Below, piece after piece: positions 1-10,502 of a stretch of DNA of 64,000 nucleotides (position 1 is its first letter; every line of letters begins with the position of its first letter). Position numbers and translations under genes: made by a program. The notes beneath the pieces were generated by a model. It was not told the origin of the DNA. It ran no database searches and saw only the letters and a list, made by a program, of their open reading frames with translations. Location: contig BCIA01000001.1 in the NCBI GenBank assembly GCA_001599815.1, positions 6,880,641 through 6,944,640 on the forward strand. Direction: 5' to 3'. The DNA comes from Furcasterigmium furcatum. Taxonomy: Eukaryota > Ascomycota > Sordariomycetes > Glomerellales > Plectosphaerellaceae.

Positions 1-528
1 CAATAGTATCCTGGATAGAGCTGTTGGATCCAGAGCTATCGAAAACTGGGATATAGCTGGGTCTGCAGTAGCTTGGTCGACGCCCAGGAAGGCAGCTGAT
101 CTCCAGGGCCAGCTACGCCTATATAGCCAGCTGGATCAACCTACCAGTACGCAACGCCTACTATTCAGAAAGGTCCAAAAGGGATTCAACGAGAAGGACT
201 ACGCCCTTGCAACCTCGCAACAGAAGATCCAGATCCTAGAGGCCCAGTTGGAAGCAGCCAGGCCTAGGAAAAAGAAGAAGGTCCAGATCAGCCCCAATTC
301 GAAGTTCGCCGACATCAACGCTATCCATAGGGCCCAGATTGAGGCTGGCGATAAAATAGATCAGATAGATGGATCCAGCGACGATGAAATACCCAGTGGC
401 CCAGAGGACTGTATCACAGTTGCAGCGTAGCCAGTTTTAATTGATCTTGAAGTTGGTGTCGCGATTCTGGTGACGTTTTTTTGGGGTGGCCAGGTGAGGG
501 GGGTGGCCAGGTAATGGGTGTGGGACGT
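1..528 (+). mobile_element. 3' end of a pogo/Tc1-type DNA transposon (transposase C-terminus plus terminal repeat)
   Basis: An open frame enters from the left edge at base 2 and stops at 428-430. It encodes about 142 residues of the C-terminal tail typical of fungal pogo-type DDE transposases: a WSTPRKAADL segment, a Gln-rich coiled stretch, a basic RPRKKKKVQ run and an acidic end. The catalytic domain lies outside the window. After the stop comes a G-rich terminal region with the motif GGGGTGGCCAGGT twice (about 483-512), ending near GGGACGT at 528 and followed by TA, the expected Tc1/mariner target duplication. The element ends about 150 bp from the stop of the dehydrogenase gene, so it may mark the left border of the catabolic cluster. 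The family is clear from sequence; the exact 3' boundary is inferred. Confidence 0.8.
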
Positions 529-678
529 TACAGGAAGAAGTAGGCCGCGTACACCAAAGAGGGATTTGGAGATCACATCGCGCGGTTCAGCCTCGATCAT
601 GCCGGCAGATGGGAGAACACAGCTCTTCTTTGCATCCTACTAGCATTGTCTGGAGATAGTCCGGGTCCCTAATGGTCC

Positions 679-2398
679 TCATGATTCTCGGGCCTCGATT
701 CCTGTCATGACCATCTTCGTCACCAAGTACTCGTCGATGCCGTACCTACTTCCCTCACGACCGAAGCCGCTCTCCTTGACACCCCCAAACGGCGCCGCAG
801 CGTCGCTAATGGCTCCTGTTGCGGAAGACAAAATTAGTTCCGCTTGGTTTCACTTCTGGTTCTGCTCCCTCTTGGTCACTTACCAACATTGACCCCAACC
901 ATGCCGACTTGTAGCGCCTCGGCTACTCTCAAGCACCTGCTGGCATCCTTTGAAAAGAAGTAGGCCGATAGCCCGACATTGACATTGTTGGCGAGTTGAA
1001 TAGCTTCCTCTTCTGTGTCGAAAGGGAAGAAGGCGACCACGGGGCCAAACGTCTCTTCGGAGGCGATCTTCATGTCGATCGTCATGTCAGTCAGCAGCGT
1101 CGGGGCGAAGAAGCTGGGGCCAAGCTCTGGAAGGGCTCGACCTCCCAAGAGAACCTTCGCTCCTTTCGAGACGGCGTCTTCGACGTGAGATTGGACCTTG
1201 GCGACGGCGCGGGCGTTTATCAATGGTCCTTGCGTGGTCCCCTCGGCGAGACCATCTCCTACTACGAACTTGCTCACGGCGTCGAGGGTCTTCTGGACGA
1301 AGACGTCGTAGACGCTGCGGTGGACCAGGATGCGGTTGGCGCAGACGCAAGTCTGCCCCGAGAGACGGAACTTACAGGTAATCAGACCCTCGAGAGCTCG
1401 GTTGAGGTCTGCGTCCTTGAACACGATGAACGGAGCGTTTCCCCCAAGCTCGAGAGAGAGCTTCTTCAGAGTCGAGGCGCTCTGCTGCATCAGCAGCTTT
1501 CCAACCGGCGTGGAGCCTGTAAAGGAGACTTTCTTGATCGCCGGATGGGTTGTGATGACTTTACCAACCTCCGGGGTGTTGGCCAGCGTGGTGATAACGT
1601 TGATAACACCAGCGGGGATACCAGCTCGGGCTGCTAGTTCGGCGAGGGCGAGGGATACGAGAGGGGTCTCGCCGGGCGCCTTGATCACCACGGTGCACCC
1701 AGCTGCTAAGGCAGGGGCCGCCTTACGGGTGATCATAGCGGCAGGAAAGTTCCACGGTGCAATAAGACCACAGACACCCACGGGCTCTTTGAGGGTGACG
1801 AGCCGGCAGGCAGGGTTGCTGGCCTGTATAGTGTCGCCGTATATACGGCACGTCTCCTCGGCGAACCACTCGATGAAGGAGGCGGCGTACTTGACCTCGG
1901 TCTGGGAATCAGCGAGAGGCTTGCCGTTCTCCAGGGTGATGATGCGGGCTAGGTCGGAGGCGTTGTCGAGGACCAGATTGAACCACCGGCGGAGGTAGCC
2001 GGCACGAACGCGTGCCGTCGTCTTGGAGTACGTCTTGAAGGCCCTTTCAGCGGCAGCGATTGCATTCTCAGTGTCGCTCGCGTCGAACTCGGGGCACTGC
2101 GCAATCACGGCACTGGTAGATGGATCTGGTTCGGCACCCCGTTTGGTCAGCTTCCTGTCTCTCTCTCTCCGTCGACTCGGCGCCTCCAAAGTCTGAATGG
2201 GTTTCCAAACAAGAATAAACTGACTATCGATCGAGAATACCTGGCCGGATTCTGCTGAGATCCATTGGCCGTCCACGAAGGACGTGGTCCTAAGCAGGGA
2301 CGGGTCGCGGAGCTGGAGGGAAAGAAAGGATTCAAGTTAGCTGTTATGGGCACAATGCGAGAGCCATGAAATCGTGGTAAACTCACCTGAAAATCCAT
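679..2398 (-). CDS. NAD(P)-dependent succinate-semialdehyde dehydrogenase (ALDH family)
   Basis: Oxidises succinate semialdehyde, or a related omega-semialdehyde, to the acid. Four exons: 2387-2398, 2225-2312, 884-2125 and 679-815. The introns have normal splice ends and the join gives 492 residues, the usual family length. Visible ALDH features are the cofactor-loop FTGSTPVGK, the LELGGNAPFIVF segment with its Glu, the catalytic Cys in GQTCVCANR, and the C-terminal APFGGVKESGFGREGS motif typical of GabD/SSADH proteins, which lies in the last exon. The long central frame alone would miss both ends. It is divergent from the aminotransferase at 3216 across a promoter with GCGTAA repeats, so the two probably act in sequence. 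A close relative acting on another semialdehyde, such as glutarate semialdehyde, cannot be excluded. Confidence 0.9.
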
Positions 2399-3215
2399 AT
2401 TGGTTGACAAGCAGAATGATTATGCTCAGATTTGTGTGAGCTGTTCGGGGAAGATGACCTGATCTGATTTGTCGATAAGGCTGTAAGTTCTCACCACGAG
2501 GGAAACGCGGTCTTTTACGTTCTGGTCACTTACACCGAGGAGGAAGCACGACGCTAGAGGAATACGTCGGAGCCATTCTGGTTAAAGAACACTACCCGGA
2601 TTATTAAGTCTACATCCTTAACGCCTGGCGAAGGATGTTCCGCTCGGCCGACGACCCCTGGGCAACAATGGAGAAAGGCAAGGTAGTAAGCTGTTCGCGT
2701 AAATGGCGTAAGTCGCGTAACTGGCGTAAGGCGCGTAAATCTCCCCGTGGGTCACAGAACCCGAAGAAAGACTAAGGTGTGACGGCCCCAGAAACTTTTC
2801 TATGGATCTGTCATACCGCTCTATGTTTTATGTGTTTCCTAAACCAGTCAGTCTTGGCCTACAATCGAGGGTAGTCGCAAGGCGTAAACAGCGCTCTGGG
2901 TGGCGCTCCGCTATGGCTCCCGGGATTAGATCGTTTCACTCCGCTCTCACCACTCCCCCACAATTCAGATCATCCAGTCTCTTTAGCACATTCCCTATCG
3001 TAGTATACGGAACAGGTTCTGTGGTCGACTGAGCTTTGAGCTGTAGAGAAGCTTAAAAGTTATAAGAATAACAGGTTGCGGCCTCGACGGTGGCAAGCCT
3101 GGGAGTAAGCCAAACCCGACAAAACAGACCACCACCTACCTGCTGGTACTTCTACAGGCTGCGAGTCTTCTTTTTTTGAAATAATTTCTTTAAATAAATT
3201 CTCGCCTTACATATC
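2399..3215. promoter_or_regulatory. Shared divergent promoter of dehydrogenase and aminotransferase
   Basis: No gene was recognised here. The region separates two divergent start codons. It holds the five-copy GCGTAA array at 2697-2741, a further GCGTAAACAGCG at 2882-2893, and a GATA-type site GTCGATAAGG at 2471-2480 matching the AreA/NIT2 consensus HGATAR. An AT-rich stretch (about 3171-3206) lies just before the aminotransferase ATG. Confidence 0.6.
2697..2741 (+). promoter_or_regulatory. Five 9-bp-phased copies of GCGTAA
   Basis: GCGTAA starts at 2697, 2706, 2715, 2724 and 2733, exactly every 9 bp, with variable trinucleotides between (ATG, GTC, CTG, GGC, ATC). The same motif with the same spacing recurs in three other promoters of this cluster. 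The repeat is seen directly; its role as a regulator binding site is inferred. Confidence 0.65.
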
Positions 3216-5099
3216 ATGCCTTCCGAGATTCTCAAGTCAACGAATGTCGAGTCTCCCGGCCCTCTGTCGAGGACGGCGCTCGCCGAGCTCGACAAGGTGT
3301 GGGACGCTCGCGCGGGCCACTTCGTCGCGGATTATGCGAAGAGCTCTGGTGTCTAGTGCGTATGAACCATCATGCTACTCAAGTCTGAATTTACTCACGA
3401 TCCCTTAGCATTGTTGACGTGGACGGTAACCGGTACCTTGATGTGTGAGTCCGCCTCCTTATTGCCCCAGAGCAGCTGCTGATGAAGAGGCACCATGCAG
3501 CTATTGCCAGATTGCTTCCAATGCGCTCGGCTATAATAGTCCCATCTTGACCCAGGCAGCCCGGTCACCGGAGATGGTAGATGCCCTCGTCAACCGTCCG
3601 GCCACCGGCAACTACCCGTCGCGGGACTGGTTCAGCTCCCTGCGAGATGGCCTACTCAAGGTTGCGCCGCCGGGTCTGGGAAAGATCACGACGGCCCAGT
3701 CCGGATCCGAAGCGAATGAATTAGCGTACAAGGCAGCGTTCATGCTTTACCAGCGCCGCAAGCGGGGCGAGGGGGTAGAATGGACGGAGGAAGAGATGGC
3801 CTCGAGCCTGAACAATGCCGCACCGGGGTCGCCGGACCTGGCTATTCTCAGTTTCCAGGGATCTTTCCACGGAAGAGGCATCGGAGCTCTGGCCACCACG
3901 CGATCAAAGGCCGTCCACAAGATGGACATTCCTACCTTTAACTGGCCCAAGGCCCCCTTTCCCGCGCTTCGATACCCGCTGGATTCCTACGTCGCGCAGA
4001 ACGACGCAGAGGAACAACGATGCTTGAACGAGGTGGAACGGCTCATCGAGATCTGGAGGTTCCCCGTCGCTGGACTCATCGTCGAACCCATCCAGAGCGA
4101 AGGCGGCGACAACCACGCCTCTCCCAACTTCTTCCAGGGCCTGCGGGACATCACCAGAAGACATGGGGTCACCTTCATTGTCGATGAAGTGCAAACAGGT
4201 ACACAAAGTCGCATCTGGGACACCATGATCTGGAATTATTGTATGCTAATCTGAGCCCTCCTTTCTTATCATCTATAGGCTTTGGACCTACCGGCAGATT
4301 TTGGGCCCATGAGTACTGGAACTTGACTTCTCCCCCTGATATCGTGACCTTCTCGAAGAAGGCACAGTCTGCGGGCTTTTACTTTCAGAACCCCGATCTC
4401 GTCCCTGACAAACCATACCGCCATTTCAATACGTATGTGCTCTGGTGCCGGATGACCTATTTCCGTCCGCTCTATCGACTACAAGTCTCCCTGCTGACTG
4501 TTGTTGATCGCTTCCTAGATGGCTGGGCGACCCTGCCCGCGTTATCATGAGCAAAGCCGTGGCCAATGAGATCCTTGACAAGGGCCTAGTCGAGCAAGCT
4601 GTTGGTGTCAATCCAAACCAATGCTGCCAGAATGAGGAAGCATAATTTTCTAACTTTTTTTGTTCCTAGGCCCGTGTCGGTGACATTCTCTTTGCGCAGC
4701 TCAAAAAGTTAGCGGCGAAGCACCCAAAGCACATCGAAAATCTCCGCGGCAAAGGACAAGGGTGAGACAACCCTTTACCTAAGTTCCCTGATTTTTCAAG
4801 GGTTATCATTATAGAGGGAACTCAACTAACCTTTCATCCATGGTGGCTGATCAGGACTTACATTGCATTTGACACGGCGGCGCCTAGTACTTTAGTGTCC
4901 GAGATGAAGATGCATGGTGTCAATATGGGCCTGTGCGGGCCTCGTGGCGTTCGGCTTCGTCCTATGCTGATTTTCGAGGAGAAGCACGGTAAGCCATTGC
5001 CCCTATGCGACCCTTTTTTGTTGGCGCCTGGTCTGATTCCTGGTAGTTAGGATATTTATTGAAACCCTAGATGAGGTGTTGGGAGGACTGGACTTTTGA
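3216..5099 (+). CDS. 4-aminobutyrate-type (class III, PLP) aminotransferase
   Basis: Transfers the amino group of GABA or a similar omega-amino acid to 2-oxoglutarate, giving a semialdehyde. Eight exons: 3216-3355, 3409-3444, 3501-4198, 4279-4432, 4519-4600, 4670-4761, 4855-4988 and 5047-5099. They join in frame to 462 residues, close to fungal GABA transaminases. Family marks are the LAELDKVWDAR N-terminus, CQIASNALGYNSP, SPEMVDALVNRPATGN, the PLP-binding Asp in VDEVQTG, the Schiff-base Lys in TFSKKAQSAGFYF, and WLGDPARVIM. The last splice, giving a C-terminus ending GGLDF, is the least certain. It is divergent from the semialdehyde dehydrogenase, which would take its product. This is the reaction pair of the A. 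nidulans GABA pathway (gatA and its dehydrogenase), but a cluster paralogue with another substrate is as likely. Confidence 0.9.
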
Positions 5100-5610
5100 A
5101 GGTAGAATATGTTTCCAGGAATACGAATAGAATGTTTTCTGATATTGTCTTGTTATCTTCCCTGTGATCTAGAACGCCGGCATACATAGGTATAGGCAAG
5201 AGGATTTTAACGAACACTTCCACAAACAACGAGACATATAAATAAGACTTTCGCTTTTACGACAATAGCTTAGAATAACAAAGAATCTTACTCTTTAAGC
5301 TTAGGGCTTCATATTGCTGGATATATTACACCTCTTTTATCCCTAATCGTTACCCACAGCTTAATCATTTGGAAGGTAAGGTACATAAAAATAAGCATCA
5401 CTAAATGGGTGTTCAATGTGTGTGTGAAGTCAAGTTTATGTAAGTATGTGTATGGTTAAAACGAACAGGGTAGATAGTTGCAATAATGATAGTACTTATA
5501 CCCGGCCCCCATACTATTCTAAGGAGACATGCTCCTCGAATACGAAAGTGGCCAAAGTATACTGATGGCATCCGAGCTCACTAGGCGAGCCCTTGGAGTA
5601 TGGACGGCCC
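5100..5610. other. AT-rich convergent 3' region
   Basis: Lies between the 3' ends of the aminotransferase (+) and transporter (-). It is AT-rich and full of stops, as expected for two 3' UTRs. I see no gene. Confidence 0.6.
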
Positions 5611-7298
5611 CTAGAAGATGTACTCAAAGTCCAGAGACCTGTCTCCCACCTTACCGTTGTCCGTGACACCGTCAGCGCGCTGCTTCTGCTTGATGTTGTT
5701 CCGGTGACGCAGGATGAACCAAATAATGACGATACCACAGCCCGCAGCAAGCTCCATGCCCATGCTGACCGCGTTTCCTAGGATGAAGCGTGGTGCGGTG
5801 TGGTTGGGATAGACCTGGCTCGCCGCGATGCCGGAGATGTTGGCGATGGAGATGAAGAGCGGTAGAGCGGCGCTTCTCTTCGAGTCAGGCGCGACGTTGT
5901 TGGCAACCCAGGCGAGCAGGAGGGTGTTGAAGGTGTAGACTGTGTATCGAAGACAAGTCAGCATACCTTGTGCTAAGACGAGAGACGAGGGACGGAGATC
6001 ATGCAAGACACTCACCACCAGAGCATAGGAACATGGCGAAGAAGCCAGCTCCATAGTTTGGTGTCCCAATGGCGATGGCATAACCAGTCGCAACCACAAT
6101 TGGGACGAAGAGAATCACGGCAGCCCGCTTTCTGAGCTTGTCGGAGATGGTCGTCACCACGGCGAGGATGACACAGGCCACGGTATAGACGGGGATAGTC
6201 AAGGCATTGACAATGGTGTGCTCGAAGCTATAACGACCGACATTTGTTAGTTGCGATCGCTTCACAATATTTCTCTTTCTTATGACATACCCAAAGCCTC
6301 GGATGATGGTAGGGAGGAAGATACCGAAGCCGAACAGGGGAATTCCGCCGCAGAATAGGGTGATAGCCGCGACCCAAACCATAACGTCTGTGAAGGCCAG
6401 CTTGATGTGCGCCAAGGAGAACTTCTCCTTCGTACCCGTGTACGCAGCGTCTCGAATCCGACGATTCTTCATCACCTGGCGCTCCTCGGGCGTGAGGAAC
6501 CAGGCCTCGTCAGAAGACTTAGGGAGACTAGCCCAGCAGAGGATTCCAAAGGCTAGCGAGAAGGCCCCCTCGATGATGAAGAGCCACCTCCACGCCTCCA
6601 GGCCGCGCTGAGTGCCCATTTGTTGGATGCCGTAGGCGATGAGGCCACCAAAGGCACCGGAGAGCGCCGTGGCCCCGTAAAGGACGGCAACGCGCTTGCC
6701 TTGGCTCTCGCGGGGGTAGATAGTCGATACGACAAAGGTCAAGGCGGGGAAGATGCCTGCCTCGGCGAAACCGAGAGCTAGGCGGCAGCCGACGCCCTGC
6801 TGGTAATTTGTAATAAAGCCGGTGCCGATGGTGACGGCGCTCCAGAGGACAATAGCGATGGCCATGATGGTGTTGGCGCCCCAGGCCCGGAGGGCGAGGA
6901 CCCAGGGGATCTCGAAGATGACGTAGGTGACGTAGAAGAAGGAGGAGAGGTTAGCAAACTCGTTGCCTTTGAGACCAATGTCCTCTTCAAACCCAAAGAT
7001 GCGGGCATTGCCGATATTGCTGCGGTCGAGGTAGCTATACAGAGTTGGAGTCAACTGATGAGAACAGAACAGGGCCAAAAGACAGAGGTGACCAAAGTGA
7101 TGAAACTCACCCAAGAATGATGATAATGACAAACTGGGGGAGTACAAGCCAATCAAACTTGGTCATGATCCTCGCCTCCAAAGCAGGATCGATATAAATC
7201 TCCGGCGGGCTGTTAGACCCCTCCTGGTCACCACCCTTCCCTTCGTTGCTCATAGTTTCTACCTCGGGCTTCCTGGCCATGGTTGTGGTCTCTTGCAT
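5611..7298 (-). CDS. DAL5-type major facilitator transporter
   Basis: Membrane transporter of the anion:cation symporter (allantoate permease-like) branch of the MFS. Four exons: 7111-7298, 6291-7034, 6016-6227 and 5611-5939; 490 residues, normal for the family. The N-terminus is a charged cytosolic tail ending in a DPALEARIMTKFDWLVLP segment. Then come YLDRSNIGNA, typical of DAL5 members, twelve probable membrane segments, GLIAYGIQ, AWRWLFIIEGAFS and a hydrophilic C-tail ending SLDFEYIF. I chose the ATG at 7298; a second Met at codon 7 is possible. It lies between the aminotransferase and the regulator, and its upstream region carries GCGTAAGAGGCG and a GATA site, so it is probably induced with the cluster. 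Substrates of this branch are small organic acids, ureides, vitamins and amides; the substrate here is unknown. Confidence 0.88.
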
Positions 7299-8061
7299 GA
7301 CTGCTATTGGGGGTTGAGAAGATGTAAGTTGAGTATGGAATAAATGAAACGAAGAGGGATGTGTAAATAAGAGGTGGAAAGGGCAAGGGAGTAGGTAGGA
7401 GAACTGATCTGGGCCTTGATGGAATTGGAACCTTGAAGATGGAATTGAAGACCCTTTTAACAACAAGTCGTTCGTCTCGGACCAACGGACTAATGGATGA
7501 AGGGAAAGGCCACAATGGTAGTGTCGATAAGGACAAGGCAGAGGACGACTCAGTATAGAATCTACCGAAGCTCCGGATGGGCGGCAATCCTCCCTCCAAC
7601 ATTCGAGACCCGAGTCTTCGTTTAGACTATCTTGCCAAGAAGACTTGCTCGCCCAAAAGAGGGAAGGTGGACAGAGGAGACAGATAAGCCCCCATGGGGT
7701 GTGGGGAAGAGAGACGGCGTATTATTGGGGGGCGTAAGAGGCGCCGACGCTTGTAGATACCCGACCCAAGATCCTGGGCAATAGAATGATAAAGACAAGA
7801 CTATTTGGATACATTTCTTGAGATAGAGAAAGGGCGGAGGGACCTCAGGTTGGGATAAGCCATTCTCGCCTGAATCTTGGTCGTCGCGTAGATATGCCCA
7901 TCTCCATCGGATTCCGATTCTACCGAGGTCACAGAACGCTCTTGGGCTTCCTCGAACAAATCCCAGATCACAATTTCGTCCATGGTGGCCTGCCCTCCCT
8001 GCTCTCGGTATCAATCTTAAGTTATACTAGTTTCAAGGTTGATACATGTGTATGTCTCTCC
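7299..8061. promoter_or_regulatory. Transporter promoter and regulator 3' region
   Basis: Holds GCGTAAGAGGCG at 7732-7743, matching the cluster motif GCGTAA-N3-GCG, and GTCGATAAGG at 7523-7532, the same ten bases found at 2471-2480. Pyrimidine-rich leader sequence precedes the transporter ATG on the minus strand. I see no convincing gene. Confidence 0.55.
7732..7743 (+). promoter_or_regulatory. GCGTAA-N3-GCG cluster motif (transporter promoter)
   Basis: A single copy about 430 bp upstream of the transporter ATG. It matches the motif in the dehydrogenase/aminotransferase, regulator/amidase and isomerase promoters. Function is inferred from this recurrence. Confidence 0.5.
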
Positions 8062-9830
8062 TCATGTAAGGACAAGTTCCCAGCCCATCTCGTCTAGAAC
8101 GTCTTCCCAATCCGATGGCCCCCGACTAGAGTCCCCGCTCCTCCTCTCCCATACAACCTCCAAAATCTCCAAGGCGCGGCTGATATTCTGAAATCTCCGC
8201 CTCGCTAGGTTCTGTCCCAGCCGCAGCCGAATCACCTCCGCCTGCCTCCCGCCGTGCGCCTCCCCGCCCGCCACGAATAAAGGGAAGAGGATCGCCGCTT
8301 CGGGGGCGGACCAAACCTGGATGGCAGAGACGTGCCGGATGGTCTCGGATACCTGGAAGGAGATTTTGCTTTGGAGCAGCTCGATGAGGGTTTGGATGGT
8401 GAAGAGGGTTTCGGGGTGGTCGAAGTCGTCTTGTTGGTGGACTTGCGCTGTATGCTGCTGCTGGTTTTCATTGTGGGTTTCCTGGGAAAGACTGGCTTGT
8501 TTCCGTATGAGGCGGTATAAGAGAATGAGGGCGACGCTGCGGTAAGCGAGAGCGATTGATCTCAGGCTCTCCTCGCCTGTGGACGTGGGCGGACAGACCC
8601 AGTCCTGAAGGTCCTTCTCCATCCGAGTCCACCTGTGCTCGAATTCCAGGGCGAAAGCACTGCTCTGCCTCCAGTCTACTTGCTGCTCTGACAAGTCAAC
8701 AGCTAAGATCTGGACCTCGGCAATGTACCGCAGGAGACTGGTCCCAACACCCATGTACGAATCCACCTCGCCGCGCATGCCGTCGTCAATGTAGTCCGGC
8801 GCGACGAGAGGTCGGCTGCGGAGCGTGACACAGCCCAGCACATCGTGATAGGCAAAGTTCCGGAGGACCCAGCGGCCCTCCGCTGTCTGTTTCAGACAGT
8901 CAACGCCCACCAGCGGCCTGCCGTCGCTGCCGGACCCTTGTGCGCCGAGGATGAAGTGCTTGGCGCCTTGCATGTGGACGTACCAACCCCGGCTGTTGCT
9001 GGTGGTGGTGATGAGCCCCATGGCGAAGACCAGGCAGGTGGCGGAATGCTCCTGGGACCAAGCGGCGTCCCGCTGGGGCAGATCAATGGCGGACTTGAGA
9101 TGCACGATGGCCTTGTCCCGAGCCTCCATCGCGGCTACTGCATATGTGGGGTCCGTTAGGGAAATGTGGCTCGAGGCCAGAGATAGCAATGATTCTTGAA
9201 GGGCCTGGGACTCCATGGCCATTGGCAAGAAGTCTAGATGTCGAGCGGTCAGTCAGGGGGCGGGGGTTGAGTTGTGCACGGTATTACTAACCAGACAAGA
9301 ACGAATTGAACTGAGGACTGACGCTAAAGTGACTGGCCAATTCATTGACATAGTAGCGCATGGCATATCGATGCTGTGCGGAGTTTGCCCCTGACTTTGC
9401 TGCCTCTGTCCCCTCCGGAGATGCCGTGGCGGCGTGCCTCAACCGGGAGGGATCGGGCAGAGCTAGTGATGAACTGGAGATATGCTGCGACGGCGATGCT
9501 GATGATGACGTCCATGGTAGTGGCGATGGTGGCTGTGTCGCCGCTTGCTGCTCCCCAGTCGCATATTCCAGGGGCACAACATTGCGCGGGACAGCACGGA
9601 CGCACTCAAGATGAAGTCGAGCACACGACCCGCAGACGGGGAATGTATTCTGCACACATTTCTTGCGTCTTCAATGGGCATTTTGTTCTTTAGCCCATTA
9701 TTGCAACGGATAGGCTCTGGCGGGGTCCAACATACCGATATCGACAAGTCAGACACCCGGTCTTGTCGTGCTGCGAGCCGTTTCGTCTTCTCGCGTTGGT
9801 CGTTTTCGGGATATGGGGAGCGACCGGCAT
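8062..9830 (-). CDS. Zn2Cys6 transcription factor 1
   Basis: Probable nuclear regulator of the cluster. Three exons: 9736-9830, 9292-9668 and 8062-9233; 547 residues. The zinc cluster is split by the first intron: exon 1 gives CLTCRYR and exon 2 continues RKKCVQ..CGSCARLHLEC, so the spacing is CX2CX6CX7CX2CX6C, as in this family. Starting at the first Met of exon 2 would lose half the metal ligands, which is why I placed the start at 9830. The remainder is a helical fungal transcription-factor domain of the PF11951 type with QALQESLLSLASSHI and a Gln/His-rich stretch near the middle. It shares a 672-bp divergent promoter with the amidase. Targets are unknown; it is one of three candidates for the GCGTAA motif. 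Confidence 0.85.
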
Positions 9831-10502
9831 GCTTTCAGTGAAGGCGGTTGGCGTATTGAGCGCGCTGCTTGCTTATTGGTCTGTGGGGTGGAAATGGACG
9901 ACAAGGGGGCGGCGGCGTGTCAAGAATAGAATGGACGTCAAAAGAGATGATATATTGGGGATGATGATGTGAGAGGAGAGGGAGAGGCGGCGCTCAGTCT
10001 CTGAGCGTAATTGGCGGCGGGTCTTGTCGCTTAAGGAGGGATCGTCCTCTTATAAATCGAACCTCTGGCACAACCTAGACCCTCTTTAGGGATAGAACAG
10101 GTCGGAGAAGAAGCGGGGAGACGTACTAGACCTGGGAGGTCGGATGCCCCCACCCACTCACAGTACTACTAGTCAGGCGTGCTTCGTCTTACGCGCTGGT
10201 ATCGTTATCGCCCTGTTCTTGTCGTTATCTGAGGCAGAGGTACTCCTCTCGGCGAGACGAGAAACTAATCCGTTTTCTCTCTGATTCTGGCGTTGAGGAA
10301 GCCGGGGTAAAGAATGTCTAAGTAAGCGCGGGAGGATACGCCGTGGGTGGCCCTGAGGAAGTGGCCGAGTTCCGTGTTTTAACCATTGTGTAATATATAT
10401 TTCCCGACAAGACTTTCCTCCTCTGCTTTTCCTTTTCGTTCTCCTAATGTCTCTCTCTCCTTATATTTTTCTACCCTATATCCTTCACCATATCCTAACA
10501 GT
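9831..10502. promoter_or_regulatory. Divergent promoter of regulator 1 and amidase
   Basis: Contains GCGTAATTGGCG at 10005-10016, a TATAAAT at 10051-10057 and an AT-rich TATATAT near 10394, about 110 bp before the amidase ATG. GATA-type sites occur in reverse orientation near 10204 and 10223. No gene was recognised. Confidence 0.55.
10005..10016 (+). promoter_or_regulatory. GCGTAA-N3-GCG cluster motif (regulator/amidase promoter)
   Basis: GCGTAATTGGCG, differing by one base from the copies at 2697-2708 and 12622-12633. It lies about 175 bp from the regulator ATG and 490 bp from the amidase ATG. Confidence 0.55.

Noticed and set aside
7801..7983. 60-residue minus-strand frame with a real ATG and acidic sequence, downstream of regulator 1
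   Set aside because: Short, no family match, and surrounded by 3' UTR-like DNA. It may be real but cannot be supported from sequence.
8062..9830. Regulator 1 as an AmdR orthologue
   Set aside because: The zinc cluster and PF11951-type body do not look like AmdR. Only the pathway analogy supports the idea.
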